Positions 27,654-36,687 of a stretch of 64,000 nt of DNA are shown piece by piece. Location of the stretch: the NCBI RefSeq assembly GCF_002158865.1, contig NZ_CP021455.1, positions 3,348,001 through 3,412,000 of the forward strand, written 5' to 3'. The notes beneath the pieces were generated by a model. It worked only from the letters and a program-made list of their open reading frames with translations. It had not been told where the DNA came from and made no database searches. Within the stretch, counting starts at the first letter, position 1; each line of letters starts with the position of its first letter. The stretch is from Comamonas serinivorans. GTDB taxonomy: Bacteria > Pseudomonadota > Gammaproteobacteria > Burkholderiales > Burkholderiaceae_C. A program made the position numbers and the translations under genes.

Positions 27654-30600
27654 ATGGAACTCCCCAAACTTCAACCTGGCAAGCGGCTGGCGCTGCCGCG
27701 CCCCTCCACCTCGGCCGATGCCTTGCTGCTGGCCGAGCTGGCCCAGCGCGAGAAGGCCGCGGGGCGGCTGGTGGCCATCGTCTGCGCCGATGCCGGCGAT
27801 GCCCATCGCCTGCAGGATGAGCTGAAGTTCTTCGCGCCCGAGCTGCGGCTGACGCTGTTCCCCGACTGGGAGACCCTGCCTTACGACAGCTTCTCGCCGC
27901 ACCAGGACCTGATCAGCGAACGGTTGGCCACGCTCTGGGCCATTCGGCAGGGCCAGGCTGATGTGGTGCTGCTGCCGGCCACCACGGCGCTGTACCGCCT
28001 GGCGCCGCCCGCCTTCCTGGCTGGCTACACCTTCCACTTCAAGGCCGGGCAGACGCTGGACGAAGCCGCGCTCAAAAGCCAGCTGACGCTGGCCGGCTAC
28101 ACCCACGTCAACCAGGTGGTGAGTCCGGGCGAGTACGCCGTGCGCGGCAGCCTGATCGACCTGTTCCCCATGGGCAGCCCGCTGCCCTACCGCGTGGACC
28201 TGTTCGACGACGAGATCGACACCATCCGGGCGTTCGACCCCGACACGCAGCGCAGCCTGTACCCGGTGCCCGAAGTGCGCCTGCTGCCGGGCCGCGAGTT
28301 CCCCATGGACGACGCGGCGCGCGCGCGCTTTCGCAGCCGCTGGCGCGAGCTGCTCGAGGGCGACCCCACACGCAGCCGCATCTACAAGGACATGGGCAAC
28401 GGCGTCGCCACCGCCGGCATCGAGTACTACCTGCCGCTGTTCTTTGACGACACGGCCACGGTGTTCGACTACCTGAGCGGTGCCACCGCCGGGTCGACCC
28501 CGAGGGAGGCAGCGTCCGCCGAGCCGTCCTCGCTGGTGCTGGTGCTGCACGGCGACCTGGAAGCCGCCTTCCAGCAGTTCTGGCAGGACACGCAGGAGCG
28601 CCACCGCCTGGTGCAGGGCGACCCCGACCACCCGGTGCTGCCCCCCGCGGCGCTGTTCCTGAACGCCGAGCAGTTCTATGTGGCCGCCAAGCCGCATGCA
28701 CAACTCGCACTGCGCCGGGCCGACCAGGTCAGCGACGAGCAGCAGGCCACGGCCTATGCCGAGTTCGCCCCCCTGCCCGACCTCTCGGTCGTGCGCGGCG
28801 CCGACGACCCGCTGCAGCGCCTGCAGGCCTTTGTGCAGGCCGCGCCCCGGCAGGGTCTTCGCGTGCTGGTGCTGGCCGAGAGCGAGGGCCGGCGCGAAAG
28901 CCTGCTGGACTTCCTGCGCGCCTCGCACCTGAACCCGCCCGCCTTCGACCACCTGGCCGAGTTCCGCGCCAGCGACGAGCCCCTCGGCATCGCCACCGCT
29001 GCGCTGGCCGCCGGATTCGGCTGGCCCGAGGGCGGCGTGGCCTTGGTCACCGAGACCGAGCTGTTCGCGGGCGGCACGGGCGTGCGCCGACGGCGCCGGC
29101 AGGAGCAGCAGAGCGACCTGGACACGCTGATCAAGGACCTGTCCGAGCTGAAGGTGGGGGACCCCGTCGTCCACAGTGCCCACGGCATCGGCCGCTACCA
29201 CGGCCTGGTCAACATGGACGTGGGCCAGCTGAACCCCGACGGCAGCCCCGCGCTGCAGGAATTCCTGCACCTGGAGTACGCGGGCAACGCCACGCTCTAC
29301 GTGCCCGTGAGCCAGCTGCACCTGATCGGCCGCTATTCGGGCGTGGCGCCCGAGCAGGCGCCGCTGCACAAGCTGGGCGGCAGCCAGTGGGAGAAGGCCA
29401 AGCGCAAGGCCGCCGAGCAGGTGCGCGACGCGGCAGCCGAGCTGCTCAACATCTACGCGCGTCGCGCCGCGCGCGAGGGCCATGCCTTCCGCTTTGCCGA
29501 GAACGACTACGCGCAGTTCGCGCAGGACTTCGGCTTCGAGGAGACGGCCGATCAGCACGCCGCCATCACGGCGGTCATCAACGACATGATCTCGCCCCAG
29601 CCCATGGACCGGCTGGTCTGCGGCGACGTGGGCTTCGGCAAGACCGAGGTGGCGCTGCGCGCGGCCTTCGTGGCCGTGACGGGCGGCAAACAGGTCGCGT
29701 TTTTGGCACCCACCACCTTGCTGGCCGAGCAGCATTACCAAACGCTGGTCGACCGCTTTTCGCGCTGGCCGATCAAGATCGCCGAGATGAGCCGCTTTCG
29801 CTCGGCCAAGGAGATCAAGGCGGCCGCCACGGGCATCGCCGAAGGCACGGTCGACATCGTGGTCGGCACGCACAAGCTGCTGTCGGAAAGCGTGCAGTTC
29901 AAGAACCTGGGCCTGCTGATCATCGACGAGGAGCACCGCTTTGGCGTGCGCCACAAGGAGGCCATGAAAGCCCTGCGCGCCGAGGTCGACGTGCTGACGC
30001 TGACGGCCACGCCCATCCCGCGCACCATGGGCATGGCGCTGGAAGGCCTGCGCGACCTCTCGGTCATCGCCACCGCGCCGCAGCGCCGCCTGGCCATCAA
30101 GACCTTTGTGCGCAGCGAAAGCAATGGCGTGATCCGCGAGGCCGTGCTGCGCGAGCTCAAGCGCGGCGGCCAGGTCTACTTCCTGCACAACGAGGTCGAG
30201 ACCATCGAGAACCGCCGCCAGGCCCTGGAGGAGCTGCTGCCCGAGGCACGCATCGCCGTCGCCCATGGCCAGATGCCCGAGCGCGAGCTGGAAAAGGTGA
30301 TGCGCGACTTCGTCGCCCAGCGCCACAACATCTTGCTGTGCTCGACCATCATCGAGACCGGCATCGACGTGCCCACGGCCAACACCATCGTCATCAGCCG
30401 CGCCGACAAGTTCGGCCTGGCGCAGCTGCACCAGCTGCGCGGCCGCGTCGGGCGCTCGCACCACCAAGCCTATGCCTACCTGATGGTGCCGGACATCGAC
30501 AGCCTGACCAAGCAGGCCGAGCAGCGCCTGGACGCCATCCAGCAGATGGAAGAGCTGGGCTCGGGCTTCTACCTGGCCATGCACGACCTGGAGATCCGCG

Positions 30601-31205
30601 GCGCCGGCGAGGTGCTGGGCGAGAACCAGAGCGGCAACATGATGGAGGTGGGCTTCCAGCTCTACAACGAGATGCTGGCCGACGCCGTGAAGGCGCTGAA
30701 GGCCGGCAAGGAGCCCGACCTGCTCAGCCCCATGCAGGCCACCACCGAGATCAACCTGCACGTGCCCGCCCTGCTGCCCACCGATTACTGCGGCGACGTG
30801 CAGCTGCGCCTGTCCCTCTACAAGCGCCTGGCCACGGCCAAGACCAACGACCAGGTCGACCGCATCGTCGAAGAGCTGGTCGACCGCTTTGGCAAGCTGC
30901 CGCCGCAGGCGCAGGCGCTGATCGACGTGCACCGGCTGCGCGTGCTGTCGCAGCCCTATGGCGTGCAAAAGGTGGACGCCGCACCCGGCGTGATCCACAT
31001 CACCTTCAAGCAGGGCGCCTCGGTCGAGCCGCTGGCCATCATCCACCTCATCCAGAAGAACAAGCACATCAAGCTCGCCGGCAACGACAAGCTGCGCATC
31101 GAACGCGCCCTGCCCGAGGCCAAGGACCGCGCGCAGATGGTGCGCGACGTGTTGCGCAGCCTGGGCAAGCCGGCCGAAGCCGTGGCCGCGCCCGCGCAGG
31201 CCTGA
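27654..31205 (+). CDS. mfd: transcription-repair coupling factor
   Basis: A 1183-residue Mfd, which removes RNA polymerase stalled at DNA damage and recruits UvrA. The UvrB-like N-terminal part (LFPDWETLPYDSFSPHQDLISERLA) is followed by the RNA-polymerase interaction module (GDPVVHSAHGIGRYHGL, near residue 500), the RecG-like translocase with CGDVGFGKTEVALRAAF (Walker A), LLIIDEEHRFGV (DEEH box), TATPIPRTM, and the relay motifs IIETGIDVPTANT and QLRGRVGRS, then the C-terminal domain. Length is normal. It is divergent from ispD. Confidence 0.98.
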   Translation: MELPKLQPGKRLALPRPSTSADALLLAELAQREKAAGRLVAIVCADAGDAHRLQDELKFFAPELRLTLFPDWETLPYDSFSPHQDLISERLATLWAIRQGQADVVLLPATTALYRLAPPAFLAGYTFHFKAGQTLDEAALKSQLTLAGYTHVNQVVSPGEYAVRGSLIDLFPMGSPLPYRVDLFDDEIDTIRAFDPDTQRSLYPVPEVRLLPGREFPMDDAARARFRSRWRELLEGDPTRSRIYKDMGNGVATAGIEYYLPLFFDDTATVFDYLSGATAGSTPREAASAEPSSLVLVLHGDLEAAFQQFWQDTQERHRLVQGDPDHPVLPPAALFLNAEQFYVAAKPHAQLALRRADQVSDEQQATAYAEFAPLPDLSVVRGADDPLQRLQAFVQAAPRQGLRVLVLAESEGRRESLLDFLRASHLNPPAFDHLAEFRASDEPLGIATAALAAGFGWPEGGVALVTETELFAGGTGVRRRRRQEQQSDLDTLIKDLSELKVGDPVVHSAHGIGRYHGLVNMDVGQLNPDGSPALQEFLHLEYAGNATLYVPVSQLHLIGRYSGVAPEQAPLHKLGGSQWEKAKRKAAEQVRDAAAELLNIYARRAAREGHAFRFAENDYAQFAQDFGFEETADQHAAITAVINDMISPQPMDRLVCGDVGFGKTEVALRAAFVAVTGGKQVAFLAPTTLLAEQHYQTLVDRFSRWPIKIAEMSRFRSAKEIKAAATGIAEGTVDIVVGTHKLLSESVQFKNLGLLIIDEEHRFGVRHKEAMKALRAEVDVLTLTATPIPRTMGMALEGLRDLSVIATAPQRRLAIKTFVRSESNGVIREAVLRELKRGGQVYFLHNEVETIENRRQALEELLPEARIAVAHGQMPERELEKVMRDFVAQRHNILLCSTIIETGIDVPTANTIVISRADKFGLAQLHQLRGRVGRSHHQAYAYLMVPDIDSLTKQAEQRLDAIQQMEELGSGFYLAMHDLEIRGAGEVLGENQSGNMMEVGFQLYNEMLADAVKALKAGKEPDLLSPMQATTEINLHVPALLPTDYCGDVQLRLSLYKRLATAKTNDQVDRIVEELVDRFGKLPPQAQALIDVHRLRVLSQPYGVQKVDAAPGVIHITFKQGASVEPLAIIHLIQKNKHIKLAGNDKLRIERALPEAKDRAQMVRDVLRSLGKPAEAVAAPAQA

Positions 31206-31242
31206 ACCCGCTTGAGCCCCTCCACCCCAGACACCCCCCACC

Positions 31243-31830
31243 ATGACCCAACCGATTGCCCCCGTGCCGCTGGACAAGGCCTACCAGCTGCTGAACCACG
31301 GGCCCACCGTCCTGGTGTCGGCCCGCCACCAGGGTGTGGACGACGTCATGGCCGCGGCCTGGGCCTGCGCGCTGGACTTCAGCCCGCCCAAACTCACCGT
31401 GGTGCTCGACAAGATGACCCGCACGCGCGAGCTGGTGCAGCACAGCGGCCACTTCGTGATCCAGGTGCCCACGGTGGCGCAGCTGGACCTGACCTACCAG
31501 GTGGGGCAACGCAGCCTGCACCAGCAACCCGACAAGCTGGCGCGCGGCGGGGTCGAGCTGTTCGACCTCGACGGGCGTGACCTGCCGCTGGTCGCGGGGT
31601 GCGCGGCCTGGCTGGCGTGCCGGCTCATCCCCGAGCCCCACAACCAGCAGGCCTACGACCTGTTCATCGGCGAGGTCGTCGCCGCCTGGTCGGACACGCG
31701 GGTCTTCCGCGACGGGCGCTGGCGCTTCGAAACCGCCGACGCTGCCCTGCGCACCCTGCATTACGTGGCCGGCGGGCGCTTCTACGCCATTGGCGACGCG
31801 CTGGACGCCGACCAGGACGTGAAGGACTGA
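31243..31830 (+). CDS. flavin reductase-like FMN-binding protein
   Basis: A 195-residue protein of the flavin-reductase-like split-barrel family, which binds FMN and either reduces free flavin or serves a partner monooxygenase. Family-like segments are NHGPTVLVSARHQGVDDVMAAAWACALDF near the start, TRTRELVQHSGHFVIQVPT and LIPEPHNQQAYDLFIGEVVAAWSDTRVF. It starts 37 bp after mfd and probably shares its transcript. No monooxygenase is adjacent, so the partner is unknown. Confidence 0.85.
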   Translation: MTQPIAPVPLDKAYQLLNHGPTVLVSARHQGVDDVMAAAWACALDFSPPKLTVVLDKMTRTRELVQHSGHFVIQVPTVAQLDLTYQVGQRSLHQQPDKLARGGVELFDLDGRDLPLVAGCAAWLACRLIPEPHNQQAYDLFIGEVVAAWSDTRVFRDGRWRFETADAALRTLHYVAGGRFYAIGDALDADQDVKD

Positions 31831-32513
31831 TCCCCACCCACCCAGGTGCCGCCCCGCGGCGCAAAGGGCTGCCACACGGCTGCAGACGTGGCCACCAACC
31901 ACCGGTTCCAGCGCTTGAGCCACGCCAGCAGGCCTGCATGTCATCGGCATGACTTATGCCCACAGCCTGTGGGCTGACCTGTGGAAAACCCTAGGAATAT
32001 CCTCGGCAAGCCTTGCCAGGCCTGGCTTTCGTCGGGGGTGCCCAATCTTTGGGCACGTTCAGCCCAGGCCGTGGGCCCGCCGGTGACGGAGCTCAGGACC
32101 GCCCTGCTGCGCCCAGGCTCATGCGCGCCGCAGCCATTTTCAGATTGGAGTATGATCGGCTTTCCGTTCAATTTGCAACGGAAACACATGCATACTGCAT
32201 TGTCAAGCGACCCACACGCCCCTCATCCAGCGGTCTTCTGGCCGCCTTCTGGCTGAGCGCGCCCGGCCCCTGCCCGGCCTCTGGCTTTCGCACACCCCTG
32301 CCGACCTGTTTCCGCCGCGTGCACCACGCCGCGGGCTGCGGCAGCCATGGGTCGCGAAACGACCTGACGCATGCGCGACATGTGGATTTGTCCTACAGCG
32401 ATCCCCCTGCCGGGGCGTTCAGTCTGTCGAGACATCCGGCCCCCTGCACCCACACCACCACGCCGATCCGCGCCGCAGGATCGGCTCGCATTTCCCCCAC
32501 GAAGGAGCCCCTG
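31831..32513. other. intergenic region before the dehydrogenase operon
   Basis: This 683-base stretch contains dyad element copy 10 and a short dyad GCCCACAG-C-CTGTGGGC near 31960. The promoter of the downstream three-gene operon should lie here. I see no coding signal. Confidence 0.5.
32148..32197. repeat. 50-bp dyad element, copy 10
   Basis: GAGTATG and CATACTG ends, with inner TTTCCGTT and AACGGAAA in perfect symmetry. It lies upstream of the dehydrogenase operon. Confidence 0.9.
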
Positions 32514-33209
32514 ATGCCTGACTCGCATCCCCCCAGCCGCCGACATTTCCTGCTGGCATCCAGTGCCGGTGTGGCACTCACCGGCATGGCCATGACCTTC
32601 CATGCCAACTCCAAAGAGTCCATCTCACTCGACCAGTACAAGCCCGAGTACTTCACGCCCGAAGAGTGGGCGTTCGTGCTCGCGGCCACCGCGCGCCTGA
32701 TTCCGTCGGATGGCGAAGGCCCCGGTGCGCTGGAAACCCACGTGCCGGTCTTCATCGACCGCCAACTGAAGGGCGAGTACGGCAGCGCCGTGGACTGGTA
32801 CATGACGGGGCCGCACGACCCCACAGCCCCGCCCGAGCGCGGCTGGCAAACGCCGCTGAACCCGGCCCAGCTCTACCGCAAGGCCATTCCGGTCTTCAAC
32901 GCCTGGTGCCAGTCGCGCTGGCGCAAGGGCTTCCAGGACCTGACGCCTGAGCAGCAGGATGAAGCCCTGGTCGCGCTGCAGAAAGGCGAGGTCCAGCTGG
33001 AGCCCGAACTCAGCCTCTTCTTCACCACCCTGCTGGCCAACACCAAGGAAGGCTACTTCGCCGACCCCATGCATGGCGGCAACCACGGCATGCAGGCCTG
33101 GACCTACATCGGCTTTCCCGGTGCGCGGGCCAGCTTCAAGGAATGGGTGGACCAGCACAACGTCAAGTACCCGCTGGGTCCGGTGTCCATCAAAGGCGAG
33201 AGGGCTTGA
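32514..33209 (+). CDS. small subunit of a membrane flavoprotein dehydrogenase (gluconate 2-dehydrogenase subunit 3 family)
   Basis: A 231-residue protein with a twin-arginine type leader (SRRHFLLASSAGVALTG, residues 8-24), which suggests folded export together with its flavoprotein partner. The body with YFTPEEWAFVLAATARLIPSDGEGPGALE, FTTLLANTKEGYFADPMHGGNHGMQAW and GFPGARASF matches the gluconate 2-dehydrogenase subunit 3 family, which escorts the catalytic subunit. It starts a three-gene operon with 3-bp and 10-bp gaps to the next genes. An AAGGAG ribosome site precedes the ATG at 32514. Confidence 0.92.
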   Translation: MPDSHPPSRRHFLLASSAGVALTGMAMTFHANSKESISLDQYKPEYFTPEEWAFVLAATARLIPSDGEGPGALETHVPVFIDRQLKGEYGSAVDWYMTGPHDPTAPPERGWQTPLNPAQLYRKAIPVFNAWCQSRWRKGFQDLTPEQQDEALVALQKGEVQLEPELSLFFTTLLANTKEGYFADPMHGGNHGMQAWTYIGFPGARASFKEWVDQHNVKYPLGPVSIKGERA

Positions 33210-33212
33210 GCC

Positions 33213-34982
33213 ATGGCACGCACCGAACACAAAAAAGACGTGGTGATCGTCGGCCTGGGCTGGACGGGCGCCATCGCCGGCATTGAACTGGCGGCCGAAG
33301 GGCTGGACATCGTGGCGCTGGAACGCGGGCGCGACCAGAACACCGTGCCCGAATTCAAATACCCCAACCAGATCGACGAGCTGACCTACGGCGTGCGCCT
33401 GAAGAACATGCAGCACCCCAGCCAGCAGACGGTGACCATCCGCCGCACCGAGGCGGAAACCGCTTTGCCCTACCGCTCCATGGGCTCCTTCCTGCCGGCC
33501 AACGGCGTGGGCGGTGCGGGCACGCACTGGAACGGCCTGCTGTGGCGGCCGCAGCCCGAAGAAATCCAGCTGCGCAGCTACGTGAAGGAGAAATGGGGCG
33601 AGTCCATCATCCCGGCTGGCATGAACCTCATGGACTACCCGGTCAGCTATGACGAGCTGGAGCCGCACTTCACGCGCTTCGACCAGGTCGCGGGCATTTC
33701 GGGCAAGGCTGGCAACATCAAGGGCGCGATCCAGCCCGGCGGCAACCCCTTCGAAGGCTGGCGCTCGACCGAATACCCCATGCCGCCGCTGCCGGCCACC
33801 TACGACGCCACCAAGTTCGGCGACGCCTGCAAGGCCCTGGGCTACCACCCCTTCCCGGCGCCGGCCGGCATCGCGTCCACCGCCTACGTCAACCCCTACG
33901 GCATGCAGATGGCGCCGTGCAACTTCTGCGGCTTCTGCGAACGCTTCGGCTGCTATCAGTACTCCAAGTCATCGCCGCAGACGGCCATCCTCGACGCGCT
34001 CAAGCGCAAGCCCAACTTCAGCTACCGCACGCACGCCGAGGTGCTGCGCATCGAAAGCTCGCCCGACGGCAAAACGGCCACGGGCGTCACCTACTTCGAC
34101 GCCATCAAGCAAGAAGAGGTGTTCCAGCCCGCCGACCTGGTGATCCTCTCGGCCTTTCAGCTGAACAACGTCCACCTGCTGCTGCTGTCTGGCATTGGCG
34201 AGCCCTACAACCCCGCCACCAACGAGGGCGTGACCGGCAAGAACTACGCCTACCAGATGAACGGCGGCGTGACCATGTTCTTCAAGGACGCCAACTTCAA
34301 CCCCTTCATCGGCCACGGCTCGAACGGCATCTGCATCGATGACTTCAGCGTCAACCAAAACGACTTTGGCGCACTGGGCTTCATCGGCGGGGCCTACTGG
34401 CGCGCCGGCACCTTCAACGGGCAACCGATCCGCTCCATGACGCTGCCGGCCGGCACGCCCAGCTGGGGCTCCGGCTGGAAGAAGGCCATCAAGACGTGGT
34501 ATGGCCACTCCATGTCCATCGGCACGCACGGCTCGCACATGGCCTACCGCGCCAACCACCTGGACCTGGACCCGACCTACAAGGATCCACACGGCCGGCC
34601 CTTGATGCGCATGACCTTCAACTGGCAGGACAACGACCTCAAGATGAACCAGTACATGAAGCTCAAGGCCGGCGAGGTGGGCAACGCCATGAAGCCCGAC
34701 CTGATCCAGCTGGGCTTCAAGGACAAGGGCGCCATGTTCGACGTGCGGCCCTATCAGACCACGCACACCACGGGCGGGCACATCATGTCCACCAACCCGC
34801 GCGAAGGCGTGGTGAACCGCTACTGCCAGGCCTGGGACAAGCACAACGTGTTCGTCATGGGCGCGGGCAACTTCGTGCAGAACACCCAGTACAACCCCAC
34901 CGGCATGATCGGTGGCCTGGCGTACTGGATGGTGCATGCGATCCGCACGCAATACCTGCGCAACCCGCGCCCCCTGGTCTGA
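33213..34982 (+). CDS. GMC-family FAD dehydrogenase, catalytic subunit
   Basis: A 589-residue glucose-methanol-choline oxidoreductase, related to the large subunits of bacterial gluconate, sorbitol and glucose dehydrogenases. The FAD site is VVIVGLGWTGAIAGIELAAEG (residues ~10-30), and GGAGTHWNGLLWRP is the second GMC motif. A cysteine cluster CNFCGFCERFGC near residue 236 resembles the [3Fe-4S]-binding site of FAD glucose dehydrogenase. The C-terminal block TTHTTGGHIMSTNP and NPTGMIGGLAYW carries the catalytic histidine region. It has no signal peptide and should ride out on the Tat leader of the small subunit. The substrate is a polyol or sugar acid, not resolvable from sequence. Confidence 0.93.
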   Translation: MARTEHKKDVVIVGLGWTGAIAGIELAAEGLDIVALERGRDQNTVPEFKYPNQIDELTYGVRLKNMQHPSQQTVTIRRTEAETALPYRSMGSFLPANGVGGAGTHWNGLLWRPQPEEIQLRSYVKEKWGESIIPAGMNLMDYPVSYDELEPHFTRFDQVAGISGKAGNIKGAIQPGGNPFEGWRSTEYPMPPLPATYDATKFGDACKALGYHPFPAPAGIASTAYVNPYGMQMAPCNFCGFCERFGCYQYSKSSPQTAILDALKRKPNFSYRTHAEVLRIESSPDGKTATGVTYFDAIKQEEVFQPADLVILSAFQLNNVHLLLLSGIGEPYNPATNEGVTGKNYAYQMNGGVTMFFKDANFNPFIGHGSNGICIDDFSVNQNDFGALGFIGGAYWRAGTFNGQPIRSMTLPAGTPSWGSGWKKAIKTWYGHSMSIGTHGSHMAYRANHLDLDPTYKDPHGRPLMRMTFNWQDNDLKMNQYMKLKAGEVGNAMKPDLIQLGFKDKGAMFDVRPYQTTHTTGGHIMSTNPREGVVNRYCQAWDKHNVFVMGAGNFVQNTQYNPTGMIGGLAYWMVHAIRTQYLRNPRPLV

Positions 34983-34992
34983 GGAGCACGCC

Positions 34993-36351
34993 ATGAACAA
35001 AGCCCTCCGAATCCTGGGTGTGCTGGTGCTGCTGGCCATCCTGGCGACGCTCGCCCTGCGCTACGTGCCCGTCAGGCTCACGCCCCCCAACGAAGCGCTG
35101 GCGGCCGACTGGAAAGCCGAGCCCGGCCGCGGCGAATACGTGATGCGCGCCGGCGACTGCATGGCCTGCCACACCGCCGACGGCGGCTCGCCCATGGCCG
35201 GCGGCCGCGGCATCGCCAGCCCCATGGGCACCATCTGGTCGTCCAACATCACGCCGGACAAGGACACCGGCATCGGCAACTGGACCCTGGACCAGTTCCG
35301 CGCCGCCATGGTCGACGGCGTGAGCGCCAGCGGCGCCCACCTGTACCCGGCCATGCCGTACGAAAACTACCGCTTCATGAGCGAGAGCGACATCCGCGCC
35401 CTGTACGGCTACCTGATGACCGAGGTCAAGCCGGTCAAGAACGAGGTGCAGGCCACGCAGCTGAGCTTCCCGTTCAACCTGCGCTTCGGCATCCGCGCCT
35501 GGAACTGGCTGGCCCTGTCGGGCGATTCGGCGTTCAAGGCCGCCAGCAGCGATGCGCTGCAAAGCCGCGGCCAGTACCTGGTCGAAGGCGCCGGCCACTG
35601 CGCCGCCTGCCACAGCCCGCGCACGGCCTTCATGGCGCAGGACGGCACCCGCGTGGGCGACGCCAACTTCCTGACCGGCGGCGTGCTCGACGGCTGGGAC
35701 GTGCCTGCACTGCGTGGCGCCAATGCGCCGATCCAGAAATGGTCCACGGCCGAGCTGGCGGCCTACCTGGCCACGGGACGCAATGCCCACGCCATCGCCA
35801 ACGGCGAAATGGCGCTGGCCATCGAGCACTCGCTGCAGTACCTGAGCGACCACGACCTGAGCGCCATGGCCACCTTCCTCAAAGGCCTGGATGGCCAGGC
35901 CGTGCAGGACGTGCCCACGCAGGTCGCCATGCCCGGCCCGCGCGCCACGCCCGCAGCCGATGCCGACCAAGCCGGGCAGGCCACCGCCAAGCTGCTGACC
36001 GCGGCCTCGCCCGACATGCCCCTGGGCGCGCGCCTGTACCTCGACAACTGCGCCGCCTGCCACTTCGTCACCGGCAAGGGCGCGGCCGAGATCTTCCCGG
36101 AGCTGCAGGGCAACACCATGGCACTGGGCAAAGACCCCGGGCCGCTGGTGTCGGTGATCCTCAACGGCACGGCCGTGCCATCGACGGACCGCCGCCCCAT
36201 GCGCCTCGTCATGCAAGGCTATGCCGATCGCCTGAACGACGAGGAAGTCGCCGCGCTGGCGAGCTTTGTGCGCTCGGCTTGGGGCAACCAAGCCAGCGCG
36301 GTCACCCCGCAGCAGGTGGCCAAGGCCAGGTCGGCCAAGCACGGCGAGTGA
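34993..36351 (+). CDS. membrane-anchored triheme cytochrome c subunit
   Basis: A 452-residue cytochrome c that takes electrons from the adjacent flavoprotein to ubiquinone or the respiratory chain. Three heme-binding motifs are visible: CMACH (residue ~56), CAACH (~201) and CAACH (~352). An N-terminal hydrophobic segment (ILGVLVLLAILATLAL) anchors or exports it. The ATG at 34993 follows a GAGGAG ribosome site, 10 bp after the flavoprotein stop. Together the three genes encode a gluconate-dehydrogenase-like complex. A short piece of a similar gene is found at 42255. Confidence 0.93.
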   Translation: MNKALRILGVLVLLAILATLALRYVPVRLTPPNEALAADWKAEPGRGEYVMRAGDCMACHTADGGSPMAGGRGIASPMGTIWSSNITPDKDTGIGNWTLDQFRAAMVDGVSASGAHLYPAMPYENYRFMSESDIRALYGYLMTEVKPVKNEVQATQLSFPFNLRFGIRAWNWLALSGDSAFKAASSDALQSRGQYLVEGAGHCAACHSPRTAFMAQDGTRVGDANFLTGGVLDGWDVPALRGANAPIQKWSTAELAAYLATGRNAHAIANGEMALAIEHSLQYLSDHDLSAMATFLKGLDGQAVQDVPTQVAMPGPRATPAADADQAGQATAKLLTAASPDMPLGARLYLDNCAACHFVTGKGAAEIFPELQGNTMALGKDPGPLVSVILNGTAVPSTDRRPMRLVMQGYADRLNDEEVAALASFVRSAWGNQASAVTPQQVAKARSAKHGE

Positions 36352-36362
36352 CTGGCACCATG

Positions 36363-36412
36363 CAGTATGCAGGCAAAGCCGTTTCAAAACAAACGACAAT
36401 GTCTGCATACTG
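36363..36412. repeat. 50-bp dyad element, copy 11
   Basis: CAGTATGCAG at the left and CTGCATACTG at the right, with inner GCCGTTT and AAACGAC. It starts 12 bp after the cytochrome c stop codon and may act as its transcript end. Confidence 0.9.
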
Positions 36413-36601
36413 CATTCCTGCATCCGCCAGACGGGGCACTCCGATGGGCAGGCCTCGTTCACCCCTCCGCTGCGCCCTGAACCACGGCACAGCCACGCTG
36501 CCCTCGGTCTGAGTCCGAGGACTTGCCCCCAGGCGCATGACCCGACGCGGCGTGCCGCGTGCCGCATGCCCCCAAGCCGGGCGATGCGGATGCCCCACGA
36601 A

Positions 36602-36635
36602 CAACCGGCCGCCAGGCAAGCCTGGCGGCCGGTTG
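36602..36635. terminator. strong hairpin between convergent operons
   Basis: A 15-bp perfect stem (arms 36602-36616 and 36621-36635) with loop CAAG lies between the cytochrome c gene and the convergent actP. There is no U-tract, so it may be a bidirectional 3'-end barrier rather than a classical terminator. The rest of the 336-bp gap has only dyad element copy 11. Confidence 0.6.
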
Positions 36636-36687
36636 CTGCATCTGCGGTTCGGGCCGGGCAGCGCAAGGCCAGCCCGGCACCTCACCC

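Noticed and set aside
31977..31990. DnaA-box-like sequence (TTTTCCACAG on the leftward strand)
   Set aside because: It is a single imperfect match with no AT-rich unwinding region, no cluster and no dnaA or dnaN nearby, so it does not suggest an origin.
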